This document shows positions 41,847 through 51,596 of a DNA stretch of 64,000 nucleotides, one piece after another. The stretch comes from Clostridium tunisiense TJ. GTDB taxonomy: Bacteria > Bacillota > Clostridia > Clostridiales > Clostridiaceae. The stretch spans positions 514,330 through 578,329 of the forward strand of contig NZ_AMQH01000012.1 in NCBI RefSeq assembly GCF_000300195.1. The letters are read 5' to 3'. Under the pieces are notes generated by a model. The model was not told the DNA's origin. It did not search any database and saw only the letters and a program-made list of their open reading frames with translations. Within the stretch, counting starts at the first letter, position 1. The number at the start of each line of letters is the position of its first letter. Made by a program: the position numbers and the translations under genes.

Positions 41847-42986
41847 ATGGAAGTTTATTTTGATAACAGTGCTACAACAAGACCTTATGAAGAAGTTATC
41901 GAGGAAGTAGCAAATACAATGAGATTATTTTATGCAAATCCATCCTCTGCTCACTCTTTAGGTTTTAAAGCAGAGCAAAAACTCAGAAAAAGTAGAGAGT
42001 GCCTTAGCAAAACAATAAAAGCTCAAACTGATGAGATAATATTTACTTCAGGTGGAAGTGAAGGAAATAACTTTTTAATTAGAGGTTTTTGTAAACCAGG
42101 TAATCATGTTATAACTTCAAATATTGAGCATTCTAGTGTAAGAAATACATTCAAAGACCTGGAGAATCAAGGAGTAAGAGTTACATATATTGGACTAAAA
42201 TCAGATGGTAAAATAGATTTAGAGCAACTACTTAGTGCTATAGAAAAAGATACTGTTCTAGTGAGTATTATGCATGTTAATAATGAAGTTGGTGTAATTC
42301 AAGATATTGAAAATATCGGAGCAGCAATAAAAGGAAAATCCTCAAGAGTTAAATTTCATGTTGATGCTGTACAAAGTTATGGAAAAATCCCTATAGATGT
42401 TAATAAGTGTCATATAGACTTAATGAGCACAAGTGCTCATAAGCTACACGGTCCAAGGGGTATTGGATTTTGTTACATCAAAAGAGGACTTGTTCCTACC
42501 ATTTTAATAACTGGTGGTGGGCAGGAACATAACTTTAGATCGGGTACAGAAAATCTTCCTGCTATTGTTGGATTTTGCACTGCATCAGAAATCATGCATA
42601 GAAATTTGGAAAAAAATTATGCTACTGTTTTTGAATTGAAAAATTATTTCATAGAAAAATTAAAAGTTATAGATGACATAAAAATAAATAGTAGTGATTC
42701 TAACTATTATATGCCGCACATATTAAATGTAAGCTTTCTTGGTGTTAGAGGAGAAGTACTACTACATGCACTTGAAGAACATAATGTATATGTGTCAACA
42801 GGCTCTGCCTGTTCTTCTAAAGCTGCTAAAACCTCAGAAGTTTTGAATGCCTTTGGTCTTACTTTAAAGGAACAGCAAGGAGCTATTAGATTTAGTTTTT
42901 GTGAGACTAATACAAAAGAAGAAATTGATTATGTAATTGAAAAGCTTAATTTAGTCTTGTCATTTTTAAGGAGGATAAGAAGATGA
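41847..42986 (+). CDS. Cysteine desulfurase (NifS/IscS-like)
   Basis: A 379-residue PLP-dependent cysteine desulfurase. FDNSATTRPYEEV opens the protein; the PLP lysine lies in STSAHKLHGPRGIGF; the sulfur-accepting cysteine is in STGSACSSKAAKTS. It transfers cysteine sulfur to an acceptor. The stop overlaps the thiI start by ATGA, so its main acceptor is probably ThiI for 4-thiouridine in tRNA, as in other Firmicutes with a dedicated desulfurase, rather than Fe-S assembly. An extended -10 promoter (TATAAT, 41820-41825) lies just upstream; GAGGTGA (41836-41842) is the ribosome site. Confidence 0.95.
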   Translation: MEVYFDNSATTRPYEEVIEEVANTMRLFYANPSSAHSLGFKAEQKLRKSRECLSKTIKAQTDEIIFTSGGSEGNNFLIRGFCKPGNHVITSNIEHSSVRNTFKDLENQGVRVTYIGLKSDGKIDLEQLLSAIEKDTVLVSIMHVNNEVGVIQDIENIGAAIKGKSSRVKFHVDAVQSYGKIPIDVNKCHIDLMSTSAHKLHGPRGIGFCYIKRGLVPTILITGGGQEHNFRSGTENLPAIVGFCTASEIMHRNLEKNYATVFELKNYFIEKLKVIDDIKINSSDSNYYMPHILNVSFLGVRGEVLLHALEEHNVYVSTGSACSSKAAKTSEVLNAFGLTLKEQQGAIRFSFCETNTKEEIDYVIEKLNLVLSFLRRIRR

Positions 42987-44125
42987 GAGAATTACTACTT
43001 ATAAAATATGCCCCTGAAATATTTTTAAAGGGGTTAAATAGAGGAAAATTTGAGAGAAAACTGAAAGATAATATTAAATTTGTTTTAAAAGATATAGAAT
43101 ATGAGTTTGTAGAAGATAGTGGAAGATGGTTTATAGAGTCTTCAAACCTTCCAGAAGTAATAGGCCGAGTTAAAAATATTTTTGGTGTTATGGAAGTTTG
43201 TATAGTCCATGAAATTGAAAACTCTATGGATGCAATTGGAGATGAAGCATTAAGAGTTTTAAAGGAAACTGGAGCAAAAACCTTTAAAGTTGAAACAAAT
43301 AGAGCAAATAAGCAATTCCCATTAAATTCAATGGAAGTATCTAGGGAAATCGGTGCTTATATTTTAAAAAGATTAGATAGTGTATCAGTAAATGTGAAAA
43401 ACCCAGAATTTCTTGTGCATATAGAAATAAGAAATAAAAGTTATGTAATAGCCAAAAAAATTAAAGCAGTTGGTGGTCTTCCTTATGGAATGAATGGATC
43501 AACAATGTTAATGTTATCAGGAGGGATTGATTCACCCGTAGCTGGTTACCTTATGGCCAGAAGAGGAGTAGAGCTTAATGCGGTCTACTATCATTCACCA
43601 CCATATACAAGCGAAAGAGCTAAAGAAAAAGTCAAGATGTTAGCTGATATTTTAAAAGGCTATACTGGAAACTACAACCTTTATATAGTACCTTTTACAG
43701 ATATTCAACTTCAAATTATTGAGAAGTGTAGAGAAGACGAATTAACTATAATAATGAGAAGGTTTATGATGAGAATAGCTTGTAAATTAGCAGAGAAATT
43801 TAATGTTAACTCAGTTACCACTGGTGAAAGTGTAGGTCAGGTGGCTTCTCAAACCATGGAAGCTTTAGTAGTGAGTGATGATTGTAGCGATAGACCTGTT
43901 TTTAGGCCTTTAGTTGCTATGGACAAAGTAGATATTATGGATATTTCTAGGGATATAAACACCTATGAAACTTCTATTTTGCCTTATGAGGATTGTTGTA
44001 CTATATTTGTTCCAAAGCATCCAAAAACTAAGCCAAGACTTAGTGAAATAGTGAAATCTGAATCAGTTCTGGATATTGATAAGCTGGTGGATGAGGCTAT
44101 AGAAAAAATGGAAGTATATAGATAG
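42983..44125 (+). CDS. thiI: tRNA 4-thiouridine synthase ThiI
   Basis: A 380-residue ThiI: an N-terminal ferredoxin-like and THUMP domain for tRNA binding (residues about 1-165, SSNLPEVIGRVKNIFGVMEV, FLVHIEIRNKSYVIAKKIK) and a PP-loop AANH domain with LMLSGGIDSPVAGYLMARRG; a catalytic-type cysteine pair lies in YEDCCTIFVPKHPKTKP. There is no C-terminal rhodanese domain, so sulfur is presumably delivered by the desulfurase encoded immediately upstream. It makes s4U8 in tRNA; a thiazole role is less likely in this short form. Confidence 0.95.
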   Translation: MRELLLIKYAPEIFLKGLNRGKFERKLKDNIKFVLKDIEYEFVEDSGRWFIESSNLPEVIGRVKNIFGVMEVCIVHEIENSMDAIGDEALRVLKETGAKTFKVETNRANKQFPLNSMEVSREIGAYILKRLDSVSVNVKNPEFLVHIEIRNKSYVIAKKIKAVGGLPYGMNGSTMLMLSGGIDSPVAGYLMARRGVELNAVYYHSPPYTSERAKEKVKMLADILKGYTGNYNLYIVPFTDIQLQIIEKCREDELTIIMRRFMMRIACKLAEKFNVNSVTTGESVGQVASQTMEALVVSDDCSDRPVFRPLVAMDKVDIMDISRDINTYETSILPYEDCCTIFVPKHPKTKPRLSEIVKSESVLDIDKLVDEAIEKMEVYR

Positions 44126-44151
44126 ATACTGAAATACTTAGATTTAGAAAA

Positions 44152-44203
44152 AAATAAACTTTATAAGAGTTAACATTATGTTTTACTCTTATAAAGTTTA
44201 TTT
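44152..44203. terminator. Bidirectional terminator
   Basis: A perfect 19-bp stem, AAATAAACTTTATAAGAGT (44152-44170) with its complement (44185-44203), between convergent genes. Confidence 0.95.
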
Positions 44204-44212
44204 TTATATGAT

Positions 44213-45127
44213 TTATATCACATTTTCCTTAACTTCATCTTCACTTTTATTTTTCCTAAGAAATTCAAGTTTTGTTTCAGTAGTAACAATTGCTATAAAT
44301 ATTAGGACACATCCTAATACCATAGCCAAAGTAAATATTTCTTTAAAGAATAAAACAGAAAATACTGCACCAAAAAATGATTCGAGAGAAAGAATAATTG
44401 CAGCATGGGTTGAAGTTGTATATTTCTGTGCTATATTCTGAATTAAAAAGGCTAGGGTAGTACTAAAAATTGCAAGATATAATATAGAACCCATGGCTCT
44501 TAAATTCATACCTATAGGAATAGGTTCGAAAAAAAGTGCAACTAGTAAAGAGAGCACTGCTGCGATTCCTAGTTGGACCACTGTAAGGATTAATGGATCA
44601 TCCATTTCTACATATTTCCCAATTGCTAAGATTTGTCCTGCAAATGCGAAAGCACATATTAGAGTCAACGAATCACCATAGCCTAATGAAAATCCTCCTT
44701 GTAAAGTCAATAATGATATACCTACTAAACAAATTAGCGCACCAATTAAAGAATAATTATCTGGTCTTCTTTTCATTATTACCCATTGCAAAAATGGAAC
44801 TAATACTACATACACAGCAGTTAAAAATGCACTTTTCCCAGCTGAAGTATAATTTATCCCTACAGTTTGAAAAGCAAACCCTAGAAATAGAAAAACACCT
44901 ATTATTGTACCATTCTTAAATTGAGTCTTATTTATTCTTTTCACTCTTTTATAAAATACTAAATACATAAGTATAGTTGATATACCAAATCTTAAAGCCA
45001 TTTGATAAAATGGTGTAACTACATTTAAGGAATCCTTAACAGCAATAAAACCTCCACCCCAAATAATAGCAACTAAAAGCAAGCTAATATCCGCAAATAG
45101 GCTATTTTTTTTAAAAAGCTTCTCCAA
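44213..45127 (-). CDS. EamA/DMT-family transporter
   Basis: A 304-residue protein with ten hydrophobic helices in two homologous EamA halves, the typical drug/metabolite transporter. The first half shows VAIIWGGGFIAVKDSL near the N-terminus; the second half has TTSTHAAIILSLESFFGAVFSVLFFKE, a family hallmark. Exports or exchanges small metabolites; the substrate is unknown. Translation starts at TTG (45127-45125) with GGGGGA six bases upstream on the minus strand. Confidence 0.88.
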   Translation of the reverse strand: MEKLFKKNSLFADISLLLVAIIWGGGFIAVKDSLNVVTPFYQMALRFGISTILMYLVFYKRVKRINKTQFKNGTIIGVFLFLGFAFQTVGINYTSAGKSAFLTAVYVVLVPFLQWVIMKRRPDNYSLIGALICLVGISLLTLQGGFSLGYGDSLTLICAFAFAGQILAIGKYVEMDDPLILTVVQLGIAAVLSLLVALFFEPIPIGMNLRAMGSILYLAIFSTTLAFLIQNIAQKYTTSTHAAIILSLESFFGAVFSVLFFKEIFTLAMVLGCVLIFIAIVTTETKLEFLRKNKSEDEVKENVI

Positions 45128-45229
45128 TACAAGTCCCCCTTCTTGTAAATATTTAAAAATTCATCATACTAAATATTATAATAGAATTATTAATTTGTGT
45201 AAATTAAAAACACTATAATTTTACAAATG

Positions 45230-45262
45230 AAAACACCACAAATATATAAATCTATGGTGTTT
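45230..45262 (-). terminator. Probable intrinsic terminator
   Basis: AAACACCA (45231-45238) pairs with TGGTGTTT (45255-45262). On the minus strand it lies downstream of the CBS gene and is followed by TTTTC. Confidence 0.6.
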
Positions 45263-45352
45263 AAAACTTAATATAAAATTTTGCGTGGATTTATTAACTC
45301 AAAAGTTGTTACGGCTAGGCTGATTTGATATTTCTAAGTATTTGGCTAATAT

Positions 45353-45811
45353 TTAATTTGCAATTTGAGCTAATTCTTCTAGTTCATGTAGCTTTGAGTA
45401 ATTGTCATCATTAAACATTTTATTGTAGCAATAAGAGATAATATCAGATCTTTTTATGATACCAATAAAAGTATTTGAATCATCAACTACAGGAACAAAG
45501 TTCTGGGATTTCGCCGCTAATATTAAACTTTCAATGTCAGAGTTTATTGAAACTGCTTTATTACATACATGCCTTGGAATCTCTTTAATAAGAATTTTTT
45601 CAGTATCCTTAAGACTAAAATCAGGAGTATTTTTAAGCTTCCAGAGAATATCACCTTCAGTTAAGGTACCAACATATCTTCCACGATCATCTAATAAAGG
45701 TATAGAAGTATATCTATGATATTCCATTCTCTCCATTGCTCTACGCATAGTTGAGCTCACCTTTTCAAAGACTACTTCACTTTTAGGAGTAAGAAAAAAG
45801 GCAACATTCAT
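45353..45811 (-). CDS. CBS-domain pair protein
   Basis: A 152-residue protein made of two CBS domains (residues about 10-60, HRYTSIPLLDDRGRYVGTLTEGDILW; about 80-135, NFVPVVDDSNTFIGIIKRSDII). CBS pairs bind adenine nucleotides and act as energy or ligand sensors. No catalytic domain is attached. ATG at 45811-45809 follows GGAGGATG. The target it controls is not evident from the neighbours. Confidence 0.9.
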   Translation of the reverse strand: MNVAFFLTPKSEVVFEKVSSTMRRAMERMEYHRYTSIPLLDDRGRYVGTLTEGDILWKLKNTPDFSLKDTEKILIKEIPRHVCNKAVSINSDIESLILAAKSQNFVPVVDDSNTFIGIIKRSDIISYCYNKMFNDDNYSKLHELEELAQIAN

Positions 45812-45985
45812 ATATAATCATCCTCCGATTAAATTTTATGTTTTTACAATAAAGTAAATCCTAATGATTCTTTATTGCAAACAAGTACTTATTAAACTAA
45901 TACATATCTATTATACCATGTATTTTGCTAAAATTAAGAAGATAATTTTAACAAAATAGCAAGTTTATAAAAAGGTAACATTATG

Positions 45986-47251
45986 TTAATAATTTTTAGT
46001 ATTCATTCTATATTTAATTAGCACTAAAAATAAGTTACCAATTAAATATTTTGGAGATAGTAAACCTAATACTTTTCTCATATTAGTAATTTTTTTCATG
46101 CTCCTTAAAGCATGAAAGTCCAAAGTTACTAAATCAATATATTTTTTAATTACAAAAGTTTCTTTAAAAATATCTTTATCAGAATGCATGTCTAAAGCTT
46201 TTTCTATTACTAAATTAAGTAATTCCTCATAAGTATAAATTTTGCATCTTTCAATATTAAGAAGTTCTGCTGTGATTTCAAGTGCAGTTAAAATAGAGGT
46301 GTTTCCATCTGGAATCTTTCTAGTGGACTTTGATAATAATCTAATCACTCTCATTATTAAAATTTTATCTTTTTTTAAATTTTTATAGTCAATAAAATCT
46401 AATATAAACTCCATTTCACTTTCTGATAAAGGAGCTAAAAGTGATGTTAATGCTATTTTTTCATCGTGGAAGTAATAGGAATTACCCTTAATTTTTTCAA
46501 ACCTCCGTAAAGTGTCTAAGTAACCTAATTTAATACTACGAAGTATTGTGTCACAATTAAAAGTAAATATTGGACCAAGTTCTTCAGAACATTCTATTTC
46601 TATAATATTTTTTGTATTCTTAGGAAACTTCTTAACATTACCTGGTCCATGAATATTTACAGTTATTATTGTAGAAATATCTTTGTTTAATAGCATATCT
46701 GCGGGGATATTATTGTAAACTCCACCATCAATAAATTTTTCACCATCTATTTCTACCTGTTTAAAACCGGGAAAGCAACAGCTTGCTAATAAGTAGTCTA
46801 TAAGTTTTCCATCAGGAATATGTTCTTTAAATACTTCTACTGGTTTAAGGCTTGATGTAGAATAAGTAACTAATCCGAAATCTACATTTGAGTTTCTAAT
46901 CTTTTTTTCATCTATGCACTCTTTTAATAGTTGATGAAATGGTTCAAAATTTATTCCGTTTCCACTTACCATTTCCTTTACTAATGAGGGAACATAGCTA
47001 ATAGATAGTTTTAAATCACTATTATTACTATCCTTAGCAAAGCTAAAGCATTTATAAATATCTAATCCTAACCAAATTTTTTTTATTGTCTCCAAGTCAC
47101 TTTGTATAAAAAGAGCTCCATTTACTGCTCCAATAGAGGTTCCTACAATAACTGAAATATTAATACATAATTCCTTTAAAGCCTCCCATACCCCTACTTC
47201 ATAAGCCCCCCTAGTTCCTCCACCTCCTAGCACTAAACCATACTTATCCAT
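45986..47251 (-). CDS. Patatin-like phospholipase
   Basis: A 421-residue protein with a patatin domain in the first 210 residues: oxyanion loop LGGGGTRGAYEVG, nucleophile GTSIGAVNG and the catalytic aspartate in FIDGGVYNNIPADML. The C-terminal 200 residues are helical and not recognised, longer than the minimal bacterial patatins. It likely hydrolyses acyl chains from lipids near the membrane. ATG at 47251-47249 follows AAGGAGG on the minus strand. Confidence 0.9.
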   Translation of the reverse strand: MDKYGLVLGGGGTRGAYEVGVWEALKELCINISVIVGTSIGAVNGALFIQSDLETIKKIWLGLDIYKCFSFAKDSNNSDLKLSISYVPSLVKEMVSGNGINFEPFHQLLKECIDEKKIRNSNVDFGLVTYSTSSLKPVEVFKEHIPDGKLIDYLLASCCFPGFKQVEIDGEKFIDGGVYNNIPADMLLNKDISTIITVNIHGPGNVKKFPKNTKNIIEIECSEELGPIFTFNCDTILRSIKLGYLDTLRRFEKIKGNSYYFHDEKIALTSLLAPLSESEMEFILDFIDYKNLKKDKILIMRVIRLLSKSTRKIPDGNTSILTALEITAELLNIERCKIYTYEELLNLVIEKALDMHSDKDIFKETFVIKKYIDLVTLDFHALRSMKKITNMRKVLGLLSPKYLIGNLFLVLIKYRMNTKNY

Positions 47252-47430
47252 ATAATCCTCCTTATTTAATTAGTCTTACTATATATTACTCAAATGTAAA
47301 CTAAATGTTGCTTTATATATTAATTCTAAGCAATATCACATATTTTTAATCTACTTACTTTTTTTGTTGACTATAGCAAATTTAAACTATATACTTTATT
47401 AATAGTAAAGTTTACAGGAGGTATTTAATC

Positions 47431-47880
47431 ATGGAATTTAAGGCAGAAGCAAGCTTAGTGGAAGCTATTTCTTCAGATAATATAAATGGTGTTAGGGAAG
47501 CTTTAATAGAATACATAATCAGATATTCAGGAAATACTCAAGAAATTATGTATGCAGTAACTTACGCTAAAGAGCTAATAGATGGAATATTTGAAGAACA
47601 TAATGAAAACCCCTTTCAAGATATTTCTCATTGGAATAAAGAATACTTTTTCAATGAAGTAGATGAACTTCGTAATAATTTTTCAGAAATAAGATTTCAG
47701 CATCTTTGCTTAGTTGGAGCACATCTCATTCCTAAGGATGATAATAAGGACACAATAATAATTAATAATACTGAGCCAGTAACTGATATGGAGATTCAAG
47801 TTGAAAAACTTAAAACTGGAGTAGCTCTTGGTATTGGGTTACTAGTGGGGTTCCTAATTGGAAGAAAACGTAATAGATAG
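47431..47880 (+). CDS. Hypothetical protein with C-terminal membrane anchor
   Basis: A 149-residue protein: about 115 soluble residues, mainly helical and acidic, then a hydrophobic glycine-rich helix (GVALGIGLLVGFLIG) ending in RKRNR, so it is a tail-anchored protein with a cytoplasmic positive end or the reverse topology. ATG 47431 follows CAGGAGGT (47415-47422). No family recognised. It is divergent from the patatin gene, with about 180 bases between. Confidence 0.7.
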   Translation: MEFKAEASLVEAISSDNINGVREALIEYIIRYSGNTQEIMYAVTYAKELIDGIFEEHNENPFQDISHWNKEYFFNEVDELRNNFSEIRFQHLCLVGAHLIPKDDNKDTIIINNTEPVTDMEIQVEKLKTGVALGIGLLVGFLIGRKRNR

Positions 47881-47930
47881 CAGTAGCCATAGTCTCATTA
47901 CTCATCATATGAAATTAATATAATTATATA

Positions 47931-47995
47931 AACCTTATACAATTATAAAATGTCCTTTACAAAAGGTGATCATTATTAATTGTATAAGGTTTTTT
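47931..47995 (+). terminator. Intrinsic terminator
   Basis: AACCTTATACAATTA (47931-47945) pairs perfectly with TAATTGTATAAGGTT (47977-47991), then TTTT. Confidence 0.88.
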
Positions 47996-48352
47996 GAATA
48001 TATACTGTAGATTTCATCTTATCTTATTTATTACAAGGTATTTTAAGAAAATAGAAGTGGTTTCATTTACGAATTAAGTCTTGGTTTAGTTACTTCAAAT
48101 ATATATAAACTTAATTGAAAATATTAAAAATATTAATTATTTTATCTTAGTAAGATTTTAACTTTATACGAAATATTATGATTTTTAATGGAGTTATTTG
48201 AATTACTAAGATAATCTAAGTATATCACTTAATACAGTATTATAATCCTGTTTATTATATTGATTCTATTAACTGTATCTGTGTTATAATTATATTAGCT
48301 AACATAATTTAGCAATTAAATAAAATAAAGTAAAAAATCAAGGGGGGATACT
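47996..48352. other. Promoter-bearing intergenic region of the AtoE gene
   Basis: About 350 AT-rich bases without a gene. TTGATT (48260-48265) and TATAAT (48285-48290), 19 bases apart, are the best promoter candidate for the next gene. No known riboswitch is recognised. Confidence 0.45.
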
Positions 48353-49714
48353 ATGTTTAAAAAGTTTACCAATTGGTGCGTTAAGATTATGCAAAAATAT
48401 TTACCTGATCCGTTTATTTTTGCCGCAATTTTAACATTTCTTGTATTCATTCTAGGACTTCTTTTAACTGGTCAAGGTCCAGTAGCAATGGTAAAACATT
48501 GGGGAAGTGGAGTATGGTCACTACTCGGATTTTCAATGCAAATGGCACTAGTCCTTGTTTTAGGTCATGCATTAGCTAATGCACCATCTTTCAAAAAAAT
48601 TCTTGTAGCACTAGCTAAAAAACCCAAGTCACCAGCTTCAGCTATTATTTTAGTTTCTGTTGTTTCTCTTATTGCTTGCTGGATTAACTGGGGATTCGGA
48701 TTAGTCATTGGAGCAATTTTTGCTAAAGAAATAGCAAAAATAAGAAAAGATGTAGATTACAGATTATTAATCGCATCGGCTTATTCAGGTTTCTTAATTT
48801 GGCATTCTGGATTATCAGGTTCAATTCCATTAACTATATCTTCTGGTGGCGAAGCAGTTAAAAAAGCTACTGCTGGAATTATTACTTCTCCAATACCAAC
48901 TTCACAGACTATATTTAGTCTTGTAAATTTAGGAATTGTAATAGTATTGTTGATAACGTTACCATTAGTCAACAAAGCAATGATGCCTTCAAAGGAAAGT
49001 ACAGTTGTAATAGATCCAAAACTTTTAGAAGAGTCTTTACAAGTAGCTACTTTAGAACCTAAGATTTTAACACCAGCTGATAGGTTAGAGAATAGCAGAA
49101 TAATATCCTTGCTATTATCAGCTATTGGCCTAGGATATGTAGTATATTATTTCTCTACTTCAGGATTTAACTTAACATTAGATATTGTTAATACAATCTT
49201 CCTATTTGTTGGAATAATTCTATATAAAACTCCTCGAAGATATGTAGATGCAATTACTGATGCCGCTAAAAGCTCTGCTGGTATATTACTACAATTTCCA
49301 TTCTATGGTGGTATCATGGGTATGATGACTGGTGCTAGTGTTGCTGGTGTATCTTTAGCTGCGGTAGTATCAAATGCCTTTGTTTCTATTTCAAATGAGA
49401 TAACTTTCCCATTATTTACTTTCCTAAGTGCTGGGATTGTTAACTTTTTTGTTCCATCTGGTGGTGGACAATGGGCTGTTCAAGCTCCAATTATGATGCC
49501 AGCTGGTCATGCCTTAGGAGTTGATCCAGCAATTACAGCAATGGCCATCGCTTGGGGTGATGCGTGGACAAATATGATTCAACCTTTCTGGGCTTTACCA
49601 GCCTTAGGTATTGCTGGACTTGGTGCAAAGGATATAATGGGTTTTTGCTTAATTGATTTATTATACTCTGGAGTAATAATTTGTTTAGGCTTTGTTCTGG
49701 CAGGTATCATTTAA
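48353..49714 (+). CDS. Short-chain fatty acid transporter (AtoE family)
   Basis: A 453-residue membrane protein of the AtoE short-chain fatty acid transporter family. It starts FKKFTNWCVKIMQKYLPDPFIFA and continues with GHALANAPSFKKIL, LIACWINWGFGLVIGAIFAKE, and the C-terminal FVPSGGGQWAVQAPIMMPA and GDAWTNMIQPFWALPALGIAG, all strongly characteristic; about 12 hydrophobic helices. It probably imports or exports acetoacetate, butyrate or similar acids, fitting a fermentative anaerobe. ATG 48353 follows AAGGGGGG (48340-48347). It is convergent with the antiporter genes. Confidence 0.92.
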   Translation: MFKKFTNWCVKIMQKYLPDPFIFAAILTFLVFILGLLLTGQGPVAMVKHWGSGVWSLLGFSMQMALVLVLGHALANAPSFKKILVALAKKPKSPASAIILVSVVSLIACWINWGFGLVIGAIFAKEIAKIRKDVDYRLLIASAYSGFLIWHSGLSGSIPLTISSGGEAVKKATAGIITSPIPTSQTIFSLVNLGIVIVLLITLPLVNKAMMPSKESTVVIDPKLLEESLQVATLEPKILTPADRLENSRIISLLLSAIGLGYVVYYFSTSGFNLTLDIVNTIFLFVGIILYKTPRRYVDAITDAAKSSAGILLQFPFYGGIMGMMTGASVAGVSLAAVVSNAFVSISNEITFPLFTFLSAGIVNFFVPSGGGQWAVQAPIMMPAGHALGVDPAITAMAIAWGDAWTNMIQPFWALPALGIAGLGAKDIMGFCLIDLLYSGVIICLGFVLAGII

Positions 49715-49740
49715 TTCAAATCAATTACATTATTTCAATA

Positions 49741-49780
49741 AAAAGATAAAAGAGTTCAAAATCGAACTCTTTTATCTTTT
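49741..49780. terminator. Bidirectional terminator
   Basis: AAAAGATAAAAGAGTTC (49741-49757) pairs perfectly with GAACTCTTTTATCTTTT (49764-49780). Confidence 0.93.
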
Positions 49781-49813
49781 TATTTTTATTTTAAAGAAGT
49801 TAATATCAGCTCA

Positions 49814-51223
49814 TTAAGCTTTTACTGTAGCAGAAGTTGTTGTTGGTTTTTCTAGCTTTTCCATGGTAATTCCTGTGTATCCATATAAAATAGATACTAC
49901 TGGATTTATTAGATTAAGAAAGCAGAAGGGAAGATATGCAATTGTAGCTACTCCGAGAGTTGTGCTCATAAATGCACCACAAGTATTCCATGGAACTAGA
50001 GCAGAGGTTAATGTTCCAGAATCTTCAAGACATCTTGATAAGTTTTTAGGTGCCAAACCTCTTCGAGCAAATTCATCTTTATACATTCTACCTGGAATAA
50101 CTATAGATAGGTACTGATCACCAGCAAGAATATTGCAGGCTATACAAGATACTATTGTTACTAACACTAAAGATCCAGTGCTTACAGCAAATTTTAAAAG
50201 TTTTTCTGCGATTAATTGTAGGAAACCAGCCTTTTCCATTACTCCACCAAAGGTCATAGCACAGATGATAAGTGATACAGTGCTCATCATACTTTGAAGA
50301 CCACCACGATTTAATAGTTCATCAACCATTTTAACTCCACTATCACCTACGTATCCACTATTTAAAGCTGAAAGTATTCCACCAAAATCAGTTTTTTGTA
50401 CTAGCATTGCAAGGATTGCTCCAAGTATAACGCCAATGAGTAATCCGGGAATTGCAGGAAATTTTTTTACAACTAATATTATTACTACCACAGGAGGTAA
50501 TAATAAAATTGGGTTAATTACAAAGGACTTTTGCAAACCATCAAAAATTACTTGTAACTCAGATGAGTTAATTGCTTTTCCTGAATATCCAAATCCAATT
50601 ACTGCAAATATAATTAGAGAAATAATTAGGCTTGGTCCAGTAGTGTATATCATATGTTTTACATGATCGAATAGGGTGGCACCCGCCATAGCCGGTGCTA
50701 GATTAGTAGTATCTGATAATGGCGACATTTTATCACCAAAATATGCTCCTGAAATTATAGCACCAGCAATCATTTCTTTTGGAATGCCAAGACCTATACC
50801 AACTCCTAGAAGAGCTATACCAACTGTACCAGCTGTGGTCCAAGAGCTACCTGTAGCTAAAGAAACAATGGCACAAATTATGCAGGTTGCAACAAGGAAA
50901 ATACCAGGTGATAGAATTTTAAGTCCATAGTAAATCATTGTCGGTACTGTACCACTTAATATCCACGAGCCAATAACCATACCTATTATCATGAGTATAA
51001 GAATTGCTTGCATTGACATTTGAATAGTATTAATTATACCTTCTTCTAAATCAGACCATTTATATCCAATTTTCATTGCCATTAAAACAGCAATAACACT
51101 AGCTAATACTAGTGGAATATGTGGACTAGCATCATAAATCATAATTCCAATGGAAAGTATAGTTATAAGTGCGAAGATTGGTATTAATGCCTCCCAGAGT
51201 TTTGGTTTGCGAAGTTCTTTCAT
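49814..51223 (-). CDS. NhaC-family Na+/H+ or organic acid antiporter, copy 1
   Basis: A 469-residue membrane protein of the NhaC antiporter family with about 11-12 helices. Typical segments are GMVIGSWILSGTVPTMIYYGL, ATGSSWTTAGTVGIALLG, SGAYFGDKMSPLSDTTNLAPA and LEDSGTLTSALVPWNTCGAF. NhaC proteins exchange sodium for protons, and some relatives (MleN) swap malate for lactate. The start is ATG (51223-51221) with AGGGGGCG upstream; a longer frame to 51298 lacks support. It is a close paralogue of the next gene. Confidence 0.9.
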   Translation of the reverse strand: MKELRKPKLWEALIPIFALITILSIGIMIYDASPHIPLVLASVIAVLMAMKIGYKWSDLEEGIINTIQMSMQAILILMIIGMVIGSWILSGTVPTMIYYGLKILSPGIFLVATCIICAIVSLATGSSWTTAGTVGIALLGVGIGLGIPKEMIAGAIISGAYFGDKMSPLSDTTNLAPAMAGATLFDHVKHMIYTTGPSLIISLIIFAVIGFGYSGKAINSSELQVIFDGLQKSFVINPILLLPPVVVIILVVKKFPAIPGLLIGVILGAILAMLVQKTDFGGILSALNSGYVGDSGVKMVDELLNRGGLQSMMSTVSLIICAMTFGGVMEKAGFLQLIAEKLLKFAVSTGSLVLVTIVSCIACNILAGDQYLSIVIPGRMYKDEFARRGLAPKNLSRCLEDSGTLTSALVPWNTCGAFMSTTLGVATIAYLPFCFLNLINPVVSILYGYTGITMEKLEKPTTTSATVKA

Positions 51224-51596
51224 AAATAAATACGCCCCCTTAATAATTAATGAATAAATTGTTAATACAAGTTTACAGTATTTTGAAGGTAATAGCAATA
51301 ATATTCTGAATAATTAAATAATTAACAAGAGCTTTTCTGCGTTTTTCATAATAAAACAATATATTAGCAAAATAAAAGGAGAATCAACATAATTCGCCAT
51401 AATTTTAATGATACAAATTGATTAATAAATTGTAAACATGTTAACTTGAGCTTTGCTAGGTTATTATTTTAACAATATTGTTTTTACTTGAAATCCAACA
51501 TATTTCGGAACTAAAAAAAGAAAGAAGTTTAAGCAACTTCTCTCTTTTTAGTTAGATTATAAATTTGTAGTTATTAACCATTTACTTAAGGAGTAT
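51224..51596. other. Region between the two NhaC genes
   Basis: About 370 bases. It holds the terminator of copy 2 at 51512-51550 (AGAAGTT 51523-51529 with AACTTCT 51535-51541, flanked by A and T runs) and the promoter region of copy 1. No gene is recognised. Confidence 0.6.
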